Of a stretch of 64,000 bases of DNA, positions 11,375 to 24,025 are shown piece by piece (position 1 is the stretch's first letter; every line of letters starts with the position of its first letter). The DNA is from Sarcophilus harrisii (Eukaryota > Chordata > Mammalia > Dasyuromorphia > Dasyuridae): positions 19,499,001 through 19,563,000 of the forward strand of contig NC_045431.1 of assembly GCF_902635505.1 (NCBI RefSeq), in the 5' to 3' direction. The position numbers and the translations under genes are program-made. A model generated the notes under the pieces. That model was not told where the DNA came from, made no database searches, and saw only the letters and a list, made by a program, of their open reading frames with translations.

Positions 11375-12985
11375 AATATTATACTTAGAGGATTGTTTTG
11401 ACTACATTACTCTTTTAAACTCCTTTACTTATAATTAGCATTAGGATCAATCAAAAAAAAACTATTTTTGCATATTTATCCTTCATTAACTTACTTTTAC
11501 AACCTTTTTATATTTCCATTCACACTTTTTTGCAATATAGTTATAGTTATAATATTAAGTACTTATTCAAATTTTATTGAGTGATGTATAAAGAAAAACC
11601 AGTGTGCAATCTGGAGACCATGATATATATGGTTCACCTGAAAAAAAAAAAACTGAAGCTAATTAGCTTAGAAAAGCAAATACTTGTTGCTCTTTTTTTC
11701 ATATATTTATTTGTAAGCTTGCATATATAAAGATTTGATTTGTCCTGCTTGGCCAGATAGTATAAAACTAGGAATAGTGTCCTGAACTGAAAACTTATAG
11801 TATGTTGTAAATGATAATGCTGAGTGTGTCTTTTAAGAGGACAAGACAACCCACAATGTCAAATATGGAACCAGAGAAAGAGGAGTAATAGCCATGTAGA
11901 ATGCCAATAGACATAGAAAAAATACTACAAAGTACAAATCAGCTGCAATACATCATCAAAATAGAAGTAAGAGATTATGGTTGTTGGAGGAGGCACATGG
12001 GAGGCACTTCATAGAGCCCATCCAGAGAGGTGAAGACAAGACAATAAATTATAGCTAAATAAAAGGGAAAAAAATTGCCTAACTCTTCTAATGAAGAGAT
12101 GAGTAGCCAAACTGGACGCAAAGAAATATGCTTCTACCCTGATTGATACCAAGGGGATTATAGATGCTTTGTCTCTTCCATTGTTTCTGATGGATTTAAT
12201 TGTTGCTTTTTTTGTAAATATTCTCCATTTTTCTTCTGTTTGTAGCACTCTCCATTTTCATCCATTCATTGCCTTAGGATAACTTCACTTGGTTGGATGT
12301 CTTGCCAAGCGTTCTCTAAACTGATTTCATCCTCTACTGATTCTCCCAGATTTATGAAATAATACTGCTCATAATCATCCATCATTTTTCTCAATAATGT
12401 ACTGAAGACAAGTTTATACAATAACCTAAATTATCTGGATTTAGCATGTAAGTGAAACACTTGCTAAGGTGTTTGCTGAACTCTGTCTTCTTATGACTAT
12501 TAATTTGGAATGCTTAAATTACTGAATAAAATAGTGAAATCATATTTAGATGGAAATTTAGTTGGTGGTGATGTCATTTCCATTTTCTACATTCCATTTT
12601 TATGGTTAATAATTAGATTATGTTATTGAGTTAAATATCTTCCAAACAATATGCCTTTTTCTTATAATTATCTATTCTTGTTGCTTATTGTTGCTGATCT
12701 TAGTTCATATGATTCAAAGATATGATGAGACAGAGATTATATAATCATCCATAACATCTTTTCCAGGGTGTTAAAATGATTTAAATATAATTTTGTGAAC
12801 AATTTTACTTCAATGTTTAATACCTATATATATATTTTTGGTTTTAAAGAAAATATTTTGTGATATAGAATTACAGAGTTTCTCTATAATCTACAAATCT
12901 TTAGCTTCTTACATTTCTTTCTCCAGAACCCTACTCAACTTTCTCTTTTGGGCAATTTCCACCTTTTCTTTGTCAATTGAAGGAT
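11375..12985. other. unassigned AT-rich sequence
   Basis: No repeat family, RNA or gene is recognised. Short frames at 11634-11849 and 12009-12248 (minus) lack any motif. Confidence 0.45.
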
Positions 12986-13664
12986 CCTAATATTATATAT
13001 ATATAATTCATTCTTTTTTAAATTTAAATTCTTTCCTTCCCTCCTATTCTTTTCCTACACATACTGAGAAAGTAAGCAATATATTAGTTATTCATATGGA
13101 AACATGGAAATTATCTTTTCATATTATTCATGTTGAAAAAAATAAAGAAAATAATAAAATTATACTTCAATTTGTCCTCAGAGTTCATGAGTTCTCTCTA
13201 TAGAGGTAGATTGTATATTTTCATTATAATTTTCTTGGAAATTTCTTGGTTCATTGCATTAATTGGAGTAGCAGAGTGTTTCCCTGTTGATCAACATTGC
13301 ACTGTTACTGTTACTGTGCATAATGATCTCCTAGTCCCTCTCACTCCATTTTGCAATAGTTCATAGAGGTTTTGCTTTGGTTTTGATTAAACCACACCCA
13401 TCTGTATGTTTGATAGCACAGAAACAATGAATCGTAATCACATTTCACAACTTGTCCAGTCATTCTCCCAGTTGATGAACATCTCTTCTAATTCCGACTC
13501 TTTGCTACCACAAAAAAGTATTGATGATATTTATTCTAGGAGAGGTCCCTTTACTTTTTCTTTGATCTGTTTGGCATCCAAATGTTGCTATTAACAACCA
13601 TAACAATATCAACAACAAAAGGGTATGCATCATTGTAATGTTCTCTCTAAAATGTAATGTTCTT

Positions 13665-14110
13665 TGTTGAGGTTTCTTGGGGTCTCTGGGAGCAGCCTTT
13701 GTTTCAGTTCAGCAATCACCACAAGAACAGCCAGGTGTTAAAAGTCCAAATTCTTTATTGTCTCTTTCAAAGTTCTATATACTTCACTTGGGGCTCGGCT
13801 ACATTTCTGGAGGCCTTCCGGAGTCTTGGTTTCAGTGGGGAAGTGAAGGAGGAGAGCCTGCCACCAAGGTAGTGTGAGATGGGATGAATCTGTCTGAGTC
13901 CAAGAGCTTGGGCTTGTGCTCCAGTCTTCAGCCTCCAGTCTTCTGTCCCCTTGTCTCTCTTTTGGCCCTGAGAGCCTCTTCCTTATATGTCCCAATACCA
14001 ATCATTATATCACTAGGAAACCAGTATTTGTTGTAGGATTAAATCAATGCTCGACTACATTTAACCATTGTCTCCACTTAGTACCTTGTTTCAAGTTCTG
14101 GCCCATAACA
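13665..14110 (-). mobile_element. solo LTR, family 1, in L1-C
   Basis: On the minus strand the block begins TGTTATGGGCCAGAACTTGA at 14110 and ends CAAGAAACCTCAACA at 13665, about 446 bp. A TATAAGG box lies near 13980 and an AATAAA signal near 13754, in the order expected of an LTR. The terminal sequences match the LTR at 6458-7074, although this copy is about 170 bp shorter. There are no internal retroviral sequences beside it, so it is a solo LTR fossil. It post-dates L1-C. Confidence 0.75.
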
Positions 14111-14445
14111 CATCGTTTTATAGTCTTTGAACATAGTTCCAAATTGTTCTCCAGAACACTTGAACTAGTTCACAAGTCTACCAACAATTCATTAAGTGTA
14201 CTTATTTTTCAACGTCCCCTCAAGCATTTTTCATTTTTGATAGGAATGAAGTGATAACGAATAATTGTTTTAATATTAATTTCTCTAAATAATAGAGATC
14301 TAGAACATTTTATATGACCATAGATAGTTTTGATTTTTCTTTCTGAAGGCTGCCTGCCCATATCTTTTAACCATTCATCAATTGGCAGTATTCTTTTTTT
14401 TATAAATTTTATGCTGGTCTCTATATTTTTGGAAAAATGAGGCCT

Positions 14446-14904
14446 TTCCAGTTGCAATGATCTTGTGATGAAGAGAGCCATCTACATCCAGGGAAAGGAC
14501 TGTGGGAACTGAGTGTGGATCACAACATAACATTCTCATTCTTTTTTGTGTTATTTACTTGCATTTTGTTTTCTTATTCATTTTTTTCCTTTTTGATCTG
14601 TTTTTCTTGTACAGCGAGAGAATTTTATAAATATGTTTGCATATATATTGGATTTAACACATATTTTAGCATACATATATGTGTATGCATATATATGTAT
14701 GCATATATACACATATATATTATATGCAATATATATACATATATGCATATACACACACACACATATTGGATTGATTCCCTTCTAGGGGAAGGTATAAGGG
14801 AAGAAGGGCAAAATTTGGAACACAAAGGTATTCAAGGGTCAATGTTGAAAAATTATCCGTGCATATGTTTTGAAAATAAAAAGCTTTAATTTTAAAAAGG
14901 AGAG
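14446..14904 (+). mobile_element. 5'-truncated L1 3' end, sense, inserted in L1-C
   Basis: This 459-bp piece starts within the marsupial L1 3' UTR ('gatgaagagagccatctacatccag'), runs through a T-rich stretch and AT/GT microsatellite-like DNA (14640-14765), and ends with 'gaaaaattatccgtgcatatg' and 'aaaataaaaagcttt' plus a short A-rich tail. It is flanked by a perfect 11-bp target-site duplication, aaatgaggcct, at 14435-14445 and 14905-14915. This is a textbook L1-mediated insertion and one of the clearest in the window. Confidence 0.9.
14640..14765. repeat. TATG/CATA/CA-rich simple repeat inside an L1 3' end
   Basis: Alternating purine-pyrimidine DNA with TATG, CATA and CA units expands the 3' UTR of the L1 copy at 14446-14904. 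The overlapping short open frames on both strands are by-products of this repeat. Confidence 0.8.
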
Positions 14905-15429
14905 AAATGAGGCCTGTATCAGAGAAACTTGTTCTAAAACTTTTTAAAATAGTACTTTATTGCCTATGGCATATTTTAGCAAAATGTGGCTTCCTTAATA
15001 ATATCATTTAATTAGATCTATTTTTGTTTTTGTTTTGTATAAGATCATGATTGCTGCCTCTGCCTTTTTTTACTTCATCTGAAGCATATTAGATTCTGCT
15101 CCAGCCCTTTATATGAACTCTGCATTTTTTTCTGTTTCCAGTGTGTCCCATATAAACACCATATTTTGCATTTCTGAATTCTAATGTATCTAGTTCCATT
15201 TTATGAATGAGCTTATCCCATTCTAGTCTATTTCCTTTGTATTTAAGTTTTCTTCATTATGTATTTCCCTCCACCCATTTTTTTTTATTTTTCTCTTTCA
15301 TATTTTATCCTGTCTTCCTCAAAAGTATATTTTGCTCTATTTTCCTCTTTAATCACCCCTCCTTTTTAGTGTCCCCACCATTCTCTTATCACCTCTCAAT
15401 CTTATTTCCAGGGTTTCTAATAAAAAAAA

Positions 15430-15540
15430 TTAGGCATGTGTATATAAACGGATACATATACATATGAATGTATGTATGTTCATATTAACATTTATGTGTA
15501 TGTATGCATATGTATCCACACATATACATACATAAAAATT
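15430..15540. repeat. TATG/CATA-type simple repeat
   Basis: Imperfect units of TATG, CATA and TGTA lie inside L1-C, in the region near the ORF1-ORF2 linker. Confidence 0.7.
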
Positions 15541-16611
15541 CTTATCCCTTTAAACCATTTCCAATGAGTAAGTTCAAACACTTGTCAACATGCAATTTTA
15601 CCTTCCACTATAAAAGTTCTTCATTTTGCATTTCTTTTTTTTTGAGAAAACTTTCCCCTTTTATCCCTCTCCCCTCTTCTTCCATTGCATTCCTTTTTTC
15701 CCCTGACTCCTTTGTTGTTTCTTTGAACTTTTTGAGATAATTCCAAAATAATTAACACACTCATATCCTCTATGTAACTTTTTTTTATTGACCTAGTGAT
15801 AATGAAGTTGTTAGGAATTAGATAAATCATCTTCCTATGTAGAAATGCGAAATCTAATGTTTTTCTGTATCTTATGGTTTCTCTTTCATGTTTATCTTTT
15901 TATGCTTTGAGTCTTATGTCTAAATGTCAAATTTTCTATTTCAAATTAGTTTTTTCACCAGGAATGTTTGAAAGTTCTCTTTGTTATTGAAGATCCATTT
16001 TTCCCTCCGAAGGATTATATTCAGTTTAGTTGGATAGATTACTTATTTTTTTGTGATCCTAGCTTTTTCCTTTGAGAACATTGTATTATAAACTCTTGAC
16101 TCTTTTACACAGAAGCTGGTAAATCTTGTTGGATCCTGACTGATCCACAATATTTTAATTATTTATTGATGGCAGATTACAAGATTTTCTCCTTGACATG
16201 GGAGTTATGGAATTTAACTATAGTATTGCTAGTGGTTTTTTTTTTTTTTTGGATTTCTTTTAGAAGGTGATCTGTCAAAAATTTCTGGTAATTCAATGAT
16301 GCTTAAATTATCTCTTTTTAATATATTTTCAGTCAGTTTTTTTTCTGATGAGATATTTCACATTTTCTTCTTTTTTGGTTTTTTTAAAATTTCTTTTAGT
16401 GTTTCTTGAATTCTCATGAAACCATTATTTTACATCTGCCCAACTTTAATTTTTAAGTAATTATTTGCTTCAGTTAGCTTTACTATTTCTTTTTCCTTTT
16501 GGCCTAATTTGCTTTTTGAGGAATTCTTTTCATTAGTGAATTCTCAGGACTCCTTTACCATTAGAGCAATTCTGTTTTATTACAATTTTTGTTACTTTTA
16601 AGGTGTTGCTT

Positions 16612-16802
16612 TTTTTATTAAAGCTTTTTATTTTCAAAACTTATGCATATATAATTTTTCAACATTGATCCTTGCAAAACCTTGTGTTCCAAAATTCCCC
16701 CACCTATCCCCACTCCCTCTCTTACATAGCAAGGAATCCAATATATGTTAAACATATTAAATGTTTATGTTAAATCCAATATATGTATACATATTTATAC
16801 AA
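16612..16802 (-). mobile_element. L1 3' tip, minus strand, inserted in L1-C 5' region
   Basis: The stretch opens with a T-run, then 'aaagctttttattttcaaaac', 'ataatttttcaacattgatcct' and 'aaccttgtgttccaaaa'. This is the reverse complement of the same 3' tip seen at 14820-14890. It is about 190 bp. No clear target-site duplication was found. Confidence 0.7.
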
Positions 16803-17310
16803 GTCTGCACTCCTCTAAGCCCTAAAACCTTAAGCATGTTTCCTGTTTAACCACAGCTACCCTACTAGTGCATCTTTCAGGATTGGAATTGCAACCTATT
16901 TTCCCTGTTTCCTTATTAACAACCAACAGAACTCCTTTCTGGCCTGGAACTATGATCCAGAATAGTCCAGAACTCTATGGACATTAGAGTTGCCAATCAG
17001 TGCCAACTGCATTAAGTGAAAACAAAAATTCTCTAAAAATATGTTTCTGACCAATTGCATGACCACTAACATCCTTTGGATAAGCTCTCAAAGCTGCTAT
17101 TTCTGGTGCTGTGTTCCTGACTTCCAACTAGGCCTCCATCCTGATATCACAGACCAACCAACTTTCCAAGTTCTCTTAGATTACAAAAATGTTTCCCTGT
17201 GTTTTTTTTTTTTTATTGACTCTCCTGCTTGAAAATTTTATTTCAAGCTTTATTTTAAAGTTTCTTGGAGGAATAAGTCAAGGCAGTTCTACTATTTTGT
17301 GATTCCTGAT

Positions 17311-17320
17311 TCACCATCTT
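17311..17320 (-). promoter_or_regulatory. YY1-like site at 5' end of L1-C
   Basis: The minus strand has AAAGATGGTGA next to the 5' terminus of L1-C. This is the same placement as in the other three L1 5' ends here and in human L1. Confidence 0.4.
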
Positions 17321-17334
17321 TATTCTGCCCCTCT

Positions 17335-18265
17335 TGTCAAATTCTGCATGAAGTTTCTCTGCCATTGATTCTCTTAGCAATTAATGTGACACGTTATACT
17401 TATTTTTATTCTATGATTTTTACATTAAAATAAAATTTAAAATATATGGTTATCAGAGGTTCATGAAATAATTCAGAATACACAATAGCAAATAAATTTA
17501 CTAATACGTATATCAACAAAGAATTCATTGATTTTGTCATTTGAAATCATTAAATGTGACATCTATTAGCACTTTTATTTTTTTAACCACTTTTAAAGCC
17601 ACTCTTTCATCCTTAGCAATACCTATATACCCCTTCTTTTTTTCATATATTCATGATAGCCTTTTCCAGACTTCTGTATATTTCCTTCCTGCACATCATT
17701 TATGGTTTCCTTTGTCATATGAAGTTGAATGCATCAGAGAATTTTCTTTGATCTGTATATTTTCTGTTCCCTGTTTGACTCAATGTTTTACTTTTGACTG
17801 AACACAGAATAAGAAGCAACATGTCATAGAGTATAAGGCCTCCCTTGGACAAATATAAATCGTGTTTCCAAGAATAATTTGCTTAACTACTCTCTGATCC
17901 AGAAGTCACTCTAAGAAGATGTCACAGAAAAGCTTATATTCTGCATTAAAAAGGGGAAATATCCACAGTCAAGAATTCCCTATACCCCAGCTTCTTCAAC
18001 CATGAGATCAACATAATATGGGACCACAAAACATAATATGGGAGTCACAAAATTATAATTTATTATAAGTAAATGTTTTATTAGTATAACTATTTTATAT
18101 ATCTGATGTCACATGAATATTTCTTGGATGAAAAGATCTCATGAGTGGAAAAAGTCCCTAATATCACACTCTAGGAATCATTCTTCTCAAACATACATAT
18201 ATACAATTGTGTATATCTACACATGTATCTGTATATCTACTGGTATACATATACGTGTATATGCA
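17335..18265. other. unassigned AT-rich sequence, TA/CA simple repeat at right end
   Basis: I recognise nothing in 17335-18180. From about 18190 to 18275 there are imperfect TATC/TACA/TATG units. Confidence 0.45.
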
Positions 18266-20192
18266 TGCATATATGATATTCAAAAAATATTATTTTTAAA
18301 ATTTATTTTATTTCCCATTGATTTATGGGAGAGAAAAATCAGAGAAAAGAGGAAAATAAGATGGGAGAGATTAAAAAAAATCAAAAGAAAAGAAGTGAAC
18401 AAAGCATGTGCTGATTTACATTCAGTCTCCATAGTTCTTTTTCTGGGTGCAGATGGCATTTTCTGCCCAAAGTCTATTGGGATTGCTTTGGATCACTGAA
18501 CCACTGAAAAGAGCCAAGCCTTGCTTAATCCCTGCACATTCTTACTGATATTGTGCACGATGTATTCCTGGATCTGCTTGTTTCACTCAGCATCAGTTCA
18601 TGTAAATCTTCCCTGGCCTTTCTATGATCAGCTTGTTCATTATTTTCTATAGAACAATAATATTCCATTATGTTCACAAACCACAACTTGTTCAGCCATT
18701 TCCCAATTGTTGGAGATCCACTCCTTTTCCAAATCTTTGCTACCACAAAAAGCACTGCTGCAAACACTTTTCTGTATGTGGGTCCTTTTCCCTCCTTTAT
18801 GATTTCCTTGGTATACAGACCCAGTGATGGCACTACTGGGTCAAAGGGTATGTACAGTTTTATAGCTCTTTGGGCATGGTTCCATATTGCTTTCTAAAAT
18901 GGTTAGGTCATTTCACAACTCTACCAACAATAGATTTGTGTCCCAGTTTCCCTCCAACATTTATCATTTCCTATCATCTTAGGCGATCTGAAGTTTGAGG
19001 TGTTATCTCAAAGTTGCTTTAATTTGTATTTCTCTAATCAATAGCGATTTAGAGCACTTTTTCATATTCGGATATGGATTTATATACGGATTTAATTTTG
19101 TTTTCTAAAAATTGTCTATTCATATCATCTGACCATTTATCAGTTGGGGAATAATTTGTATTCTTATAAATTTGACATAGTTTTTTTATATATTTGAGAA
19201 ATGAGACCATTATCAGAAACACCGGTACCAAAGATTTTTTCCCACATTTGCCCTTACTGTATAATTTTGTTTCTGTTAGTTTTGTTGGTGCAAAATCTTT
19301 TTAATTTAATGTAATAAAAGTTATCCATTTTGTCTTTAATAACATCCTCTAATTCTTCTGGGCAATTTATATTCTTGTAAATATTTATCCATTTTGGTTA
19401 GATTATCAGGCTTGCTGACAAAAAGTTGGGCAAAATAGCTTCTAATTATTTTTTAAAATTTCTTTGTTATTAGTAATAAGTTCACCCTTTTCATTTTTGA
19501 TGATGATCATTCGATTTTTTTCTTTCTTTTTTTCTAATAAAGTTAACAAAAGTTTTATCTATTTTGTTGTCTTTTTCATAAAACCAACTTTTAGTTTTAT
19601 TTATTGTTCAATAGTTTTCTTATTTTCAATTTTATTTCTCTCTCCTTTGAATTTCAGAATTTCTAACTTGGTATTTAATTGGAACTTTTCATTTGTTCTT
19701 TTTCTAGCTTTTTAAATTGCATGCCCATTCACTGATTTCCTCCTTCTCTATTTTCTTCAAGTAGCTATCTAGAGATAATGTTTCCCCTAATAACTGCTTA
19801 TGCATCCCATAAGTTTTGATATGTTTTCTCATTAGTGTCATTTCCTTGGATGAAACTATGGATTGTTTCTGTGATTCTGTGATTTGTTGTTTCACCCACT
19901 AATTTTTAGGACTAGGTTATTTAATTTCCAATTGGTTTTTAGTCTATCTTTCCCTGGCTCTTTATTACATATAATTTTTATTGCATTTTGGCCTGAAAAA
20001 GGAAGCATTTATTATCTCTGTCTTTCTGTATTTGATTGTGAGGTTTTTAAGCCCTAATACATGATCAGATTTTTGTGTAGGTGCCATGACCTTCCAAGAA
20101 AAAGATGTATTTCTTTCTGTTTCTATTCAATTGTCTCCAGAGTTATATCATATCTAGGTTTTCTAGAATTCCATTAACTTTCCAAGATTTTT

Positions 20193-20219
20193 TTGTGTGT
20201 GTGTGTGTGTGTGTGTGTT
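20193..20219. repeat. (GT)n microsatellite
   Basis: A GT dinucleotide run of about 26 bases lies inside the L1-B endonuclease region. Confidence 0.85.
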
Positions 20220-20964
20220 TAGATTTGTCTGAGAGCAAAAGGTTGAGGTCCTCCAATAATATAGTTTTTTTGTCTATTTCTTCTTGTAACTTGCTTAAAA
20301 ATCTACTCTAAGAATTTAGCTGCTTCACCATTTGGATCATATACATTTAGTGTTGCTACTACTTCATTATTTATGGTACCTTTTATCAAGATGTACTTCC
20401 CTTCCTTCTCTCTTTTTGTAAGATCTATTTTTACTTTTGTTTTATCTGAGATCAGAATTGCTTCCCCTGCTTTTTTTTTTTTTTTTTTACTTCAGCTGAA
20501 GCATAATAAGTTCTTTTTCAGCTTTTTACCTTTACTCTGTATGTGTGTCTCTATGTCAAATGTGTTTCTTATAAATAACATATTGTAGGATTCAATTTTT
20601 AAATTCACTCTGCTATTTATTTCTGTTTTATGAAAGAGTTCATCCCATTCATATTCACAATTATGATTATCAACTCTGCATTTCCCACCATTCTATTTTC
20701 TCCACTTTACATTCTTTTGTTCTCTCTCTCCACCTTGTCCTTAGTAGTGTTCTGTTTTTTTTTAAACCATTTAACCCATTACCTTATCTCTTATCACCTC
20801 TCCCCCTTCTCTTTTCTTTTTCCCTAGTGTTTCTGCTCTCCCATTTCTTTCCTCTTTCTCCTCCAACTTCTTTAAAGCATTAGATAAATTTCTATATCTA
20901 ACTAAATGATTGTTATTCCCTCTTACAGCCAAAGCTGATGAGGTCAAACTTCAGACAACGTTCT

Positions 20965-20990
20965 TCTTTCTTTCTTTCTTTCTTTCTTAC
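20965..20990. repeat. (TTTC)n microsatellite
   Basis: About six TTTC units lie inside L1-B and are matched by further T/C-rich DNA at 21048-21076. Confidence 0.85.
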
Positions 20991-21151
20991 TGTAATAAAT
21001 ATTTTGCATCTCTTCCTGTGATCAAACTGTCCCATTTTAATTCCCCTTTCTTTTTTTTCTTTTTCTTTTTCTTTTTTAACCAGTAATGATCTTTTGCTAG
21101 CCCTTAATGTCATTTTGGGGGATATCATAATATCACATTTTTGGATATCAC

Positions 21152-21152
21152 A

Positions 21153-21183
<31 letters not shown>

Positions 21184-21190
21184 ATGTATC
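21152..21190. repeat. (GT)n(GTAT)n microsatellite
   Basis: A GT run is followed by GTAT units inside L1-B. Confidence 0.85.
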
Positions 21191-22147
21191 CCCTGTCTTC
21201 CTGTTTTTCTTTCTATACTTCTCTTGAGTCCTGTGTTCGAAGATATATATAGATATTTTTGCTTAGATCTGGTCTTTTCAATAGAAATGGTTGAAAAATC
21301 TTTTAATTCATTGAAGATACATTACCTTTTTCTGAAAGATAATGTTCAGTCTTACTAGGTAGTTAATTCTTGGTTATGACTTCAGGTCCTTTTCCTTCCA
21401 GGGTATGATATTCCAGGCTCTTTGATCCTATATTGTAGAAGCTTCCAGATCCTGGGTAATCTTGATTTCTTTCCTTGATATCTGAATTGTTTTTATCTGG
21501 AAGCTTGCAGTATTTTTTCCTTGAGATTGTAGTTCTGGAGTTTCACAACAATGCTTATTGAGGTTTTCCTTATGGAATGCCTTTCTGAAGGTGATTGGTG
21601 GATTCATTCAATGAGTATTCACCCTCTGTTTCTGGAATATTGGGGCATTGCTCATTTTATTTCCTCTTATTTTGGTATTGCTTTTTTTTTTTTTTTAAGA
21701 TTTATGTTTGATTTCTGCTCCTAGGGTAAAGGAGTATTATTCCAAGCTTACTGTTCAGCTCTGAGCCTTGCCTTTGAGCACAGGGGTCCCTTGTATTTGC
21801 AGGTATTAGCTTTGCCTACTCTTTTCAGGAAACAGCCTTCTTTCCCAGAATTTGCTTTCTGATCTGGATTTTGAAGTTGCCCCACTGATCTTCTCCTCTT
21901 TTGAATCAGGACAAGGTATCAGTTGTTGATTTGCTATGATTAAGACCCTCTCACCAATTTTCCCAGAGTCTGTCTGAGCTGAGATGAACACCCTTTTCAC
22001 CCCAGTGAGACTGACATTTTTTTTTAAGTTTTTCCAGTCTGTTTTGAACTGGTGAGGAGTTTCCTTCCAACAGACTCTGTTCAGAGGCTTGGTTTCATGT
22101 GGTTTTTGAGAGAAACTGGGAGATCTGGAACAGCTTCTTGGCTTTAT

Positions 22148-22157
22148 TCACCATCTT
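22148..22157 (-). promoter_or_regulatory. YY1-like site at 5' end of L1-B
   Basis: The minus strand reads CCCAAGATGGTGA within 25 bases of the L1-B 5' terminus, in the same position as in the other L1 copies here. Confidence 0.4.
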
Positions 22158-22174
22158 GGGTTCACCCCCAGGAA

Positions 22175-24020
22175 GTCATGAAATATTGTTCTATACTTCC
22201 AATAAAATAGCATAGATGATTTGAGCTCTTTTGACCTAAATCCTTAAAACATAGATAATAATAAATATATTTTATCAGGGATGAGGAAGGATAATATATT
22301 TTTTCTATTAGATGGTTATTATAATCATAAAGGTCAATATGGCAGAGTGTATTTCCTTTGTAGTAAAGTCTTGCTCCTTAAGAAGATAGAAATCACTGAA
22401 TGATTGAAGGAAGGATATTTGTTTATTTTTCTTTTCTTTTCTTCATTTTTCTTTTGGTATGAGAAATTAATTGCAATTTTTAAAAAAGTTTTTTTCATAA
22501 TAACTCATTCTATATTCTCCAATAGGGATAAATTATGGAGGAAAAGAATAAAAGTAATAAGGTGAAATTCCATTTTCAAAGATAAACTAATAGAACTTCC
22601 ACCCATAGCAAAGGTTATCCACTTAAGGAATAGAATTTCCTCATATAGAATCCAGGAGATGCACTATTTTGATGTCCTCTGCTCCCAAGCACAGGAGTCA
22701 AAGCCATAGAAGAACAACAGCTGTAACACAGCACCATGTGAAACTGTTACAGGAATAGCCAGTAAAAAAAAATGATGTCATAAAAATATTCTTCCTTAAG
22801 TTATAGATTTTTATTGATTTTTCTTTTCTGAAACTCTATTTTAAATCAAAATCAAACTCAGGTAAGGTTTTATGACCCTTCCAATTCCACATACATGAGT
22901 CTATGCTGTTATGACTTGATTTCTTCTTGGCCAAGATCTTTCAACATGTCTTCATATATTCAATATCCAACTTTTCTCATGAGGCATTGAACACTAGCTT
23001 CATATACCACAAATAACACATTCTCAAGGATGTGCAGAGATGTTTTACCATAATTTGGACAAATGTTATAAAATACATTTTAAATGCAATTAAACATATG
23101 ATTGCATTATATTTTAAAACTAAGCTAATATTCAGCTCAAAGAGATCCTTATGTAAGTTTCTTTGTTGCCACTTCTATTTGAGTTTGACGGCACTGATCT
23201 AGAAGACCAGTATAGATATCAAAATTTTCTCTCTGAAATTATCACTTGACTTCTATGGATGTTGCATAAAAATGTTCCTGACAAGTTTCAGGTTAAAAAA
23301 AGAAGCTGGAATAGTATCAAATTTGGTCATCATTTTAGGATTTTCTAACAGTAGAAGAATTACCATTTTAACAGGTCAAATCTACAAGGACATAGTACAT
23401 AATGTAAAAAGTTTATCTTCAATGAACAAGAAAGAAAATCTCTATTCTAACAACAGTACTTTAATGAAACTCAGAATTTGCATGTTGAAGTCAGACACTA
23501 CTAGACTTGGAAACTAGACAATCATAGCTTCTGTGTAGGAAGAAATGTGGTTAAGATTGGCTGTAACTAAATATATTCCCATATGTTCAAAGAAGTTTGA
23601 CTTATACTTTATCTTCAATAAAAGATGTGTCAACTATCCGTGATTAATTTAGGTGCTAATAATCTGAAGTTTGTGCTAGCTGAGATGGGTGATTTGTTCT
23701 ATGGTACCTATTTTTTAAAAAAAAATGTGCTTTCTTTATATTTTAATCCATGATTTCTCACATAGTTAAGATAAATAAAATACAATTTGATATTTACTTG
23801 TCACATCAAAAATTAGTGAAATATTAAAAATTATTTTTGAAATAAATCTATTTTTCTAGTAAATCTTTTGAGAAAAAAGTATAAATTGCATTGCAGAACA
23901 GCATAATGAAGCATATTTAGTTTGAAATAAATACACATGTATAATTATAGGTATATTGCATATATATGTGAAGATGGGTATATATGCATGTACATACACA
24001 CATGTATGCAAAAACACATG
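22175..24020. other. unassigned AT-rich sequence
   Basis: No gene or repeat family is recognised. There is a weak frame at 23272-23517 (plus, 81 codons) with no domain, signal peptide or conserved motif. Confidence 0.45.
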
Positions 24021-24025
24021 CACAT

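Larger units (their letters stand above)
12990..17331 (-). mobile_element. L1-C: internally deleted marsupial L1, minus strand, heavily nested
   Basis: The order on the minus strand is: 5' end at 17331 (CACCATCTT on plus), a 5' UTR of a different type from L1-A (about 16803-17330), ORF1 at about 16600-15800, an endonuclease region at about 15450-15000, then a jump straight to the ORF2 C-terminal region (14915 leftward), followed by the 3' UTR to about 12990. The RT core with FADD is missing. Three younger insertions interrupt it: an LTR (13665-14110), a sense L1 3' end (14446-14904) and a minus-strand L1 tip (about 16612-16802). It is non-coding now. Confidence 0.8.
18275..22172 (-). mobile_element. 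L1-B: marsupial L1 lacking the RT core, minus strand
   Basis: The 3' UTR is at 18275-18560. The ORF2 C-terminus at 18833-18525 reads as a short frame with the L1 pattern 'LYTKEIIKEGKGPTYRKVF' and then 'WLNKLW'. The rest of the C-terminal part runs to about 19310. It then joins directly to the RT N-terminal/endonuclease-linker region (about 19340-20100), followed by the endonuclease region (to about 20700), a pyrimidine-rich linker, ORF1 (about 20900-21700) and a 5' UTR ending at 22172. Compared with L1-A about 1.5 kb of central ORF2, including FADD, is absent. Stops are frequent and it is a fossil. Confidence 0.85.

Noticed and set aside
14515-14889. A 124-codon plus-strand open frame, the longest forward frame near 14.5 kb
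   Set aside because: It lies wholly within an L1 3' UTR expanded by a TATG/CATA repeat and is not a known protein.
16803-17215. GC-richer block considered as an inserted LTR
   Set aside because: It leads continuously into the L1-C 5' terminus and has no TG/CA termini or duplications, so it is better explained as that L1's own 5' UTR.
18525-18833. A 102-codon minus-strand frame
   Set aside because: It is the ORF2 C-terminus of L1-B and not a host gene.
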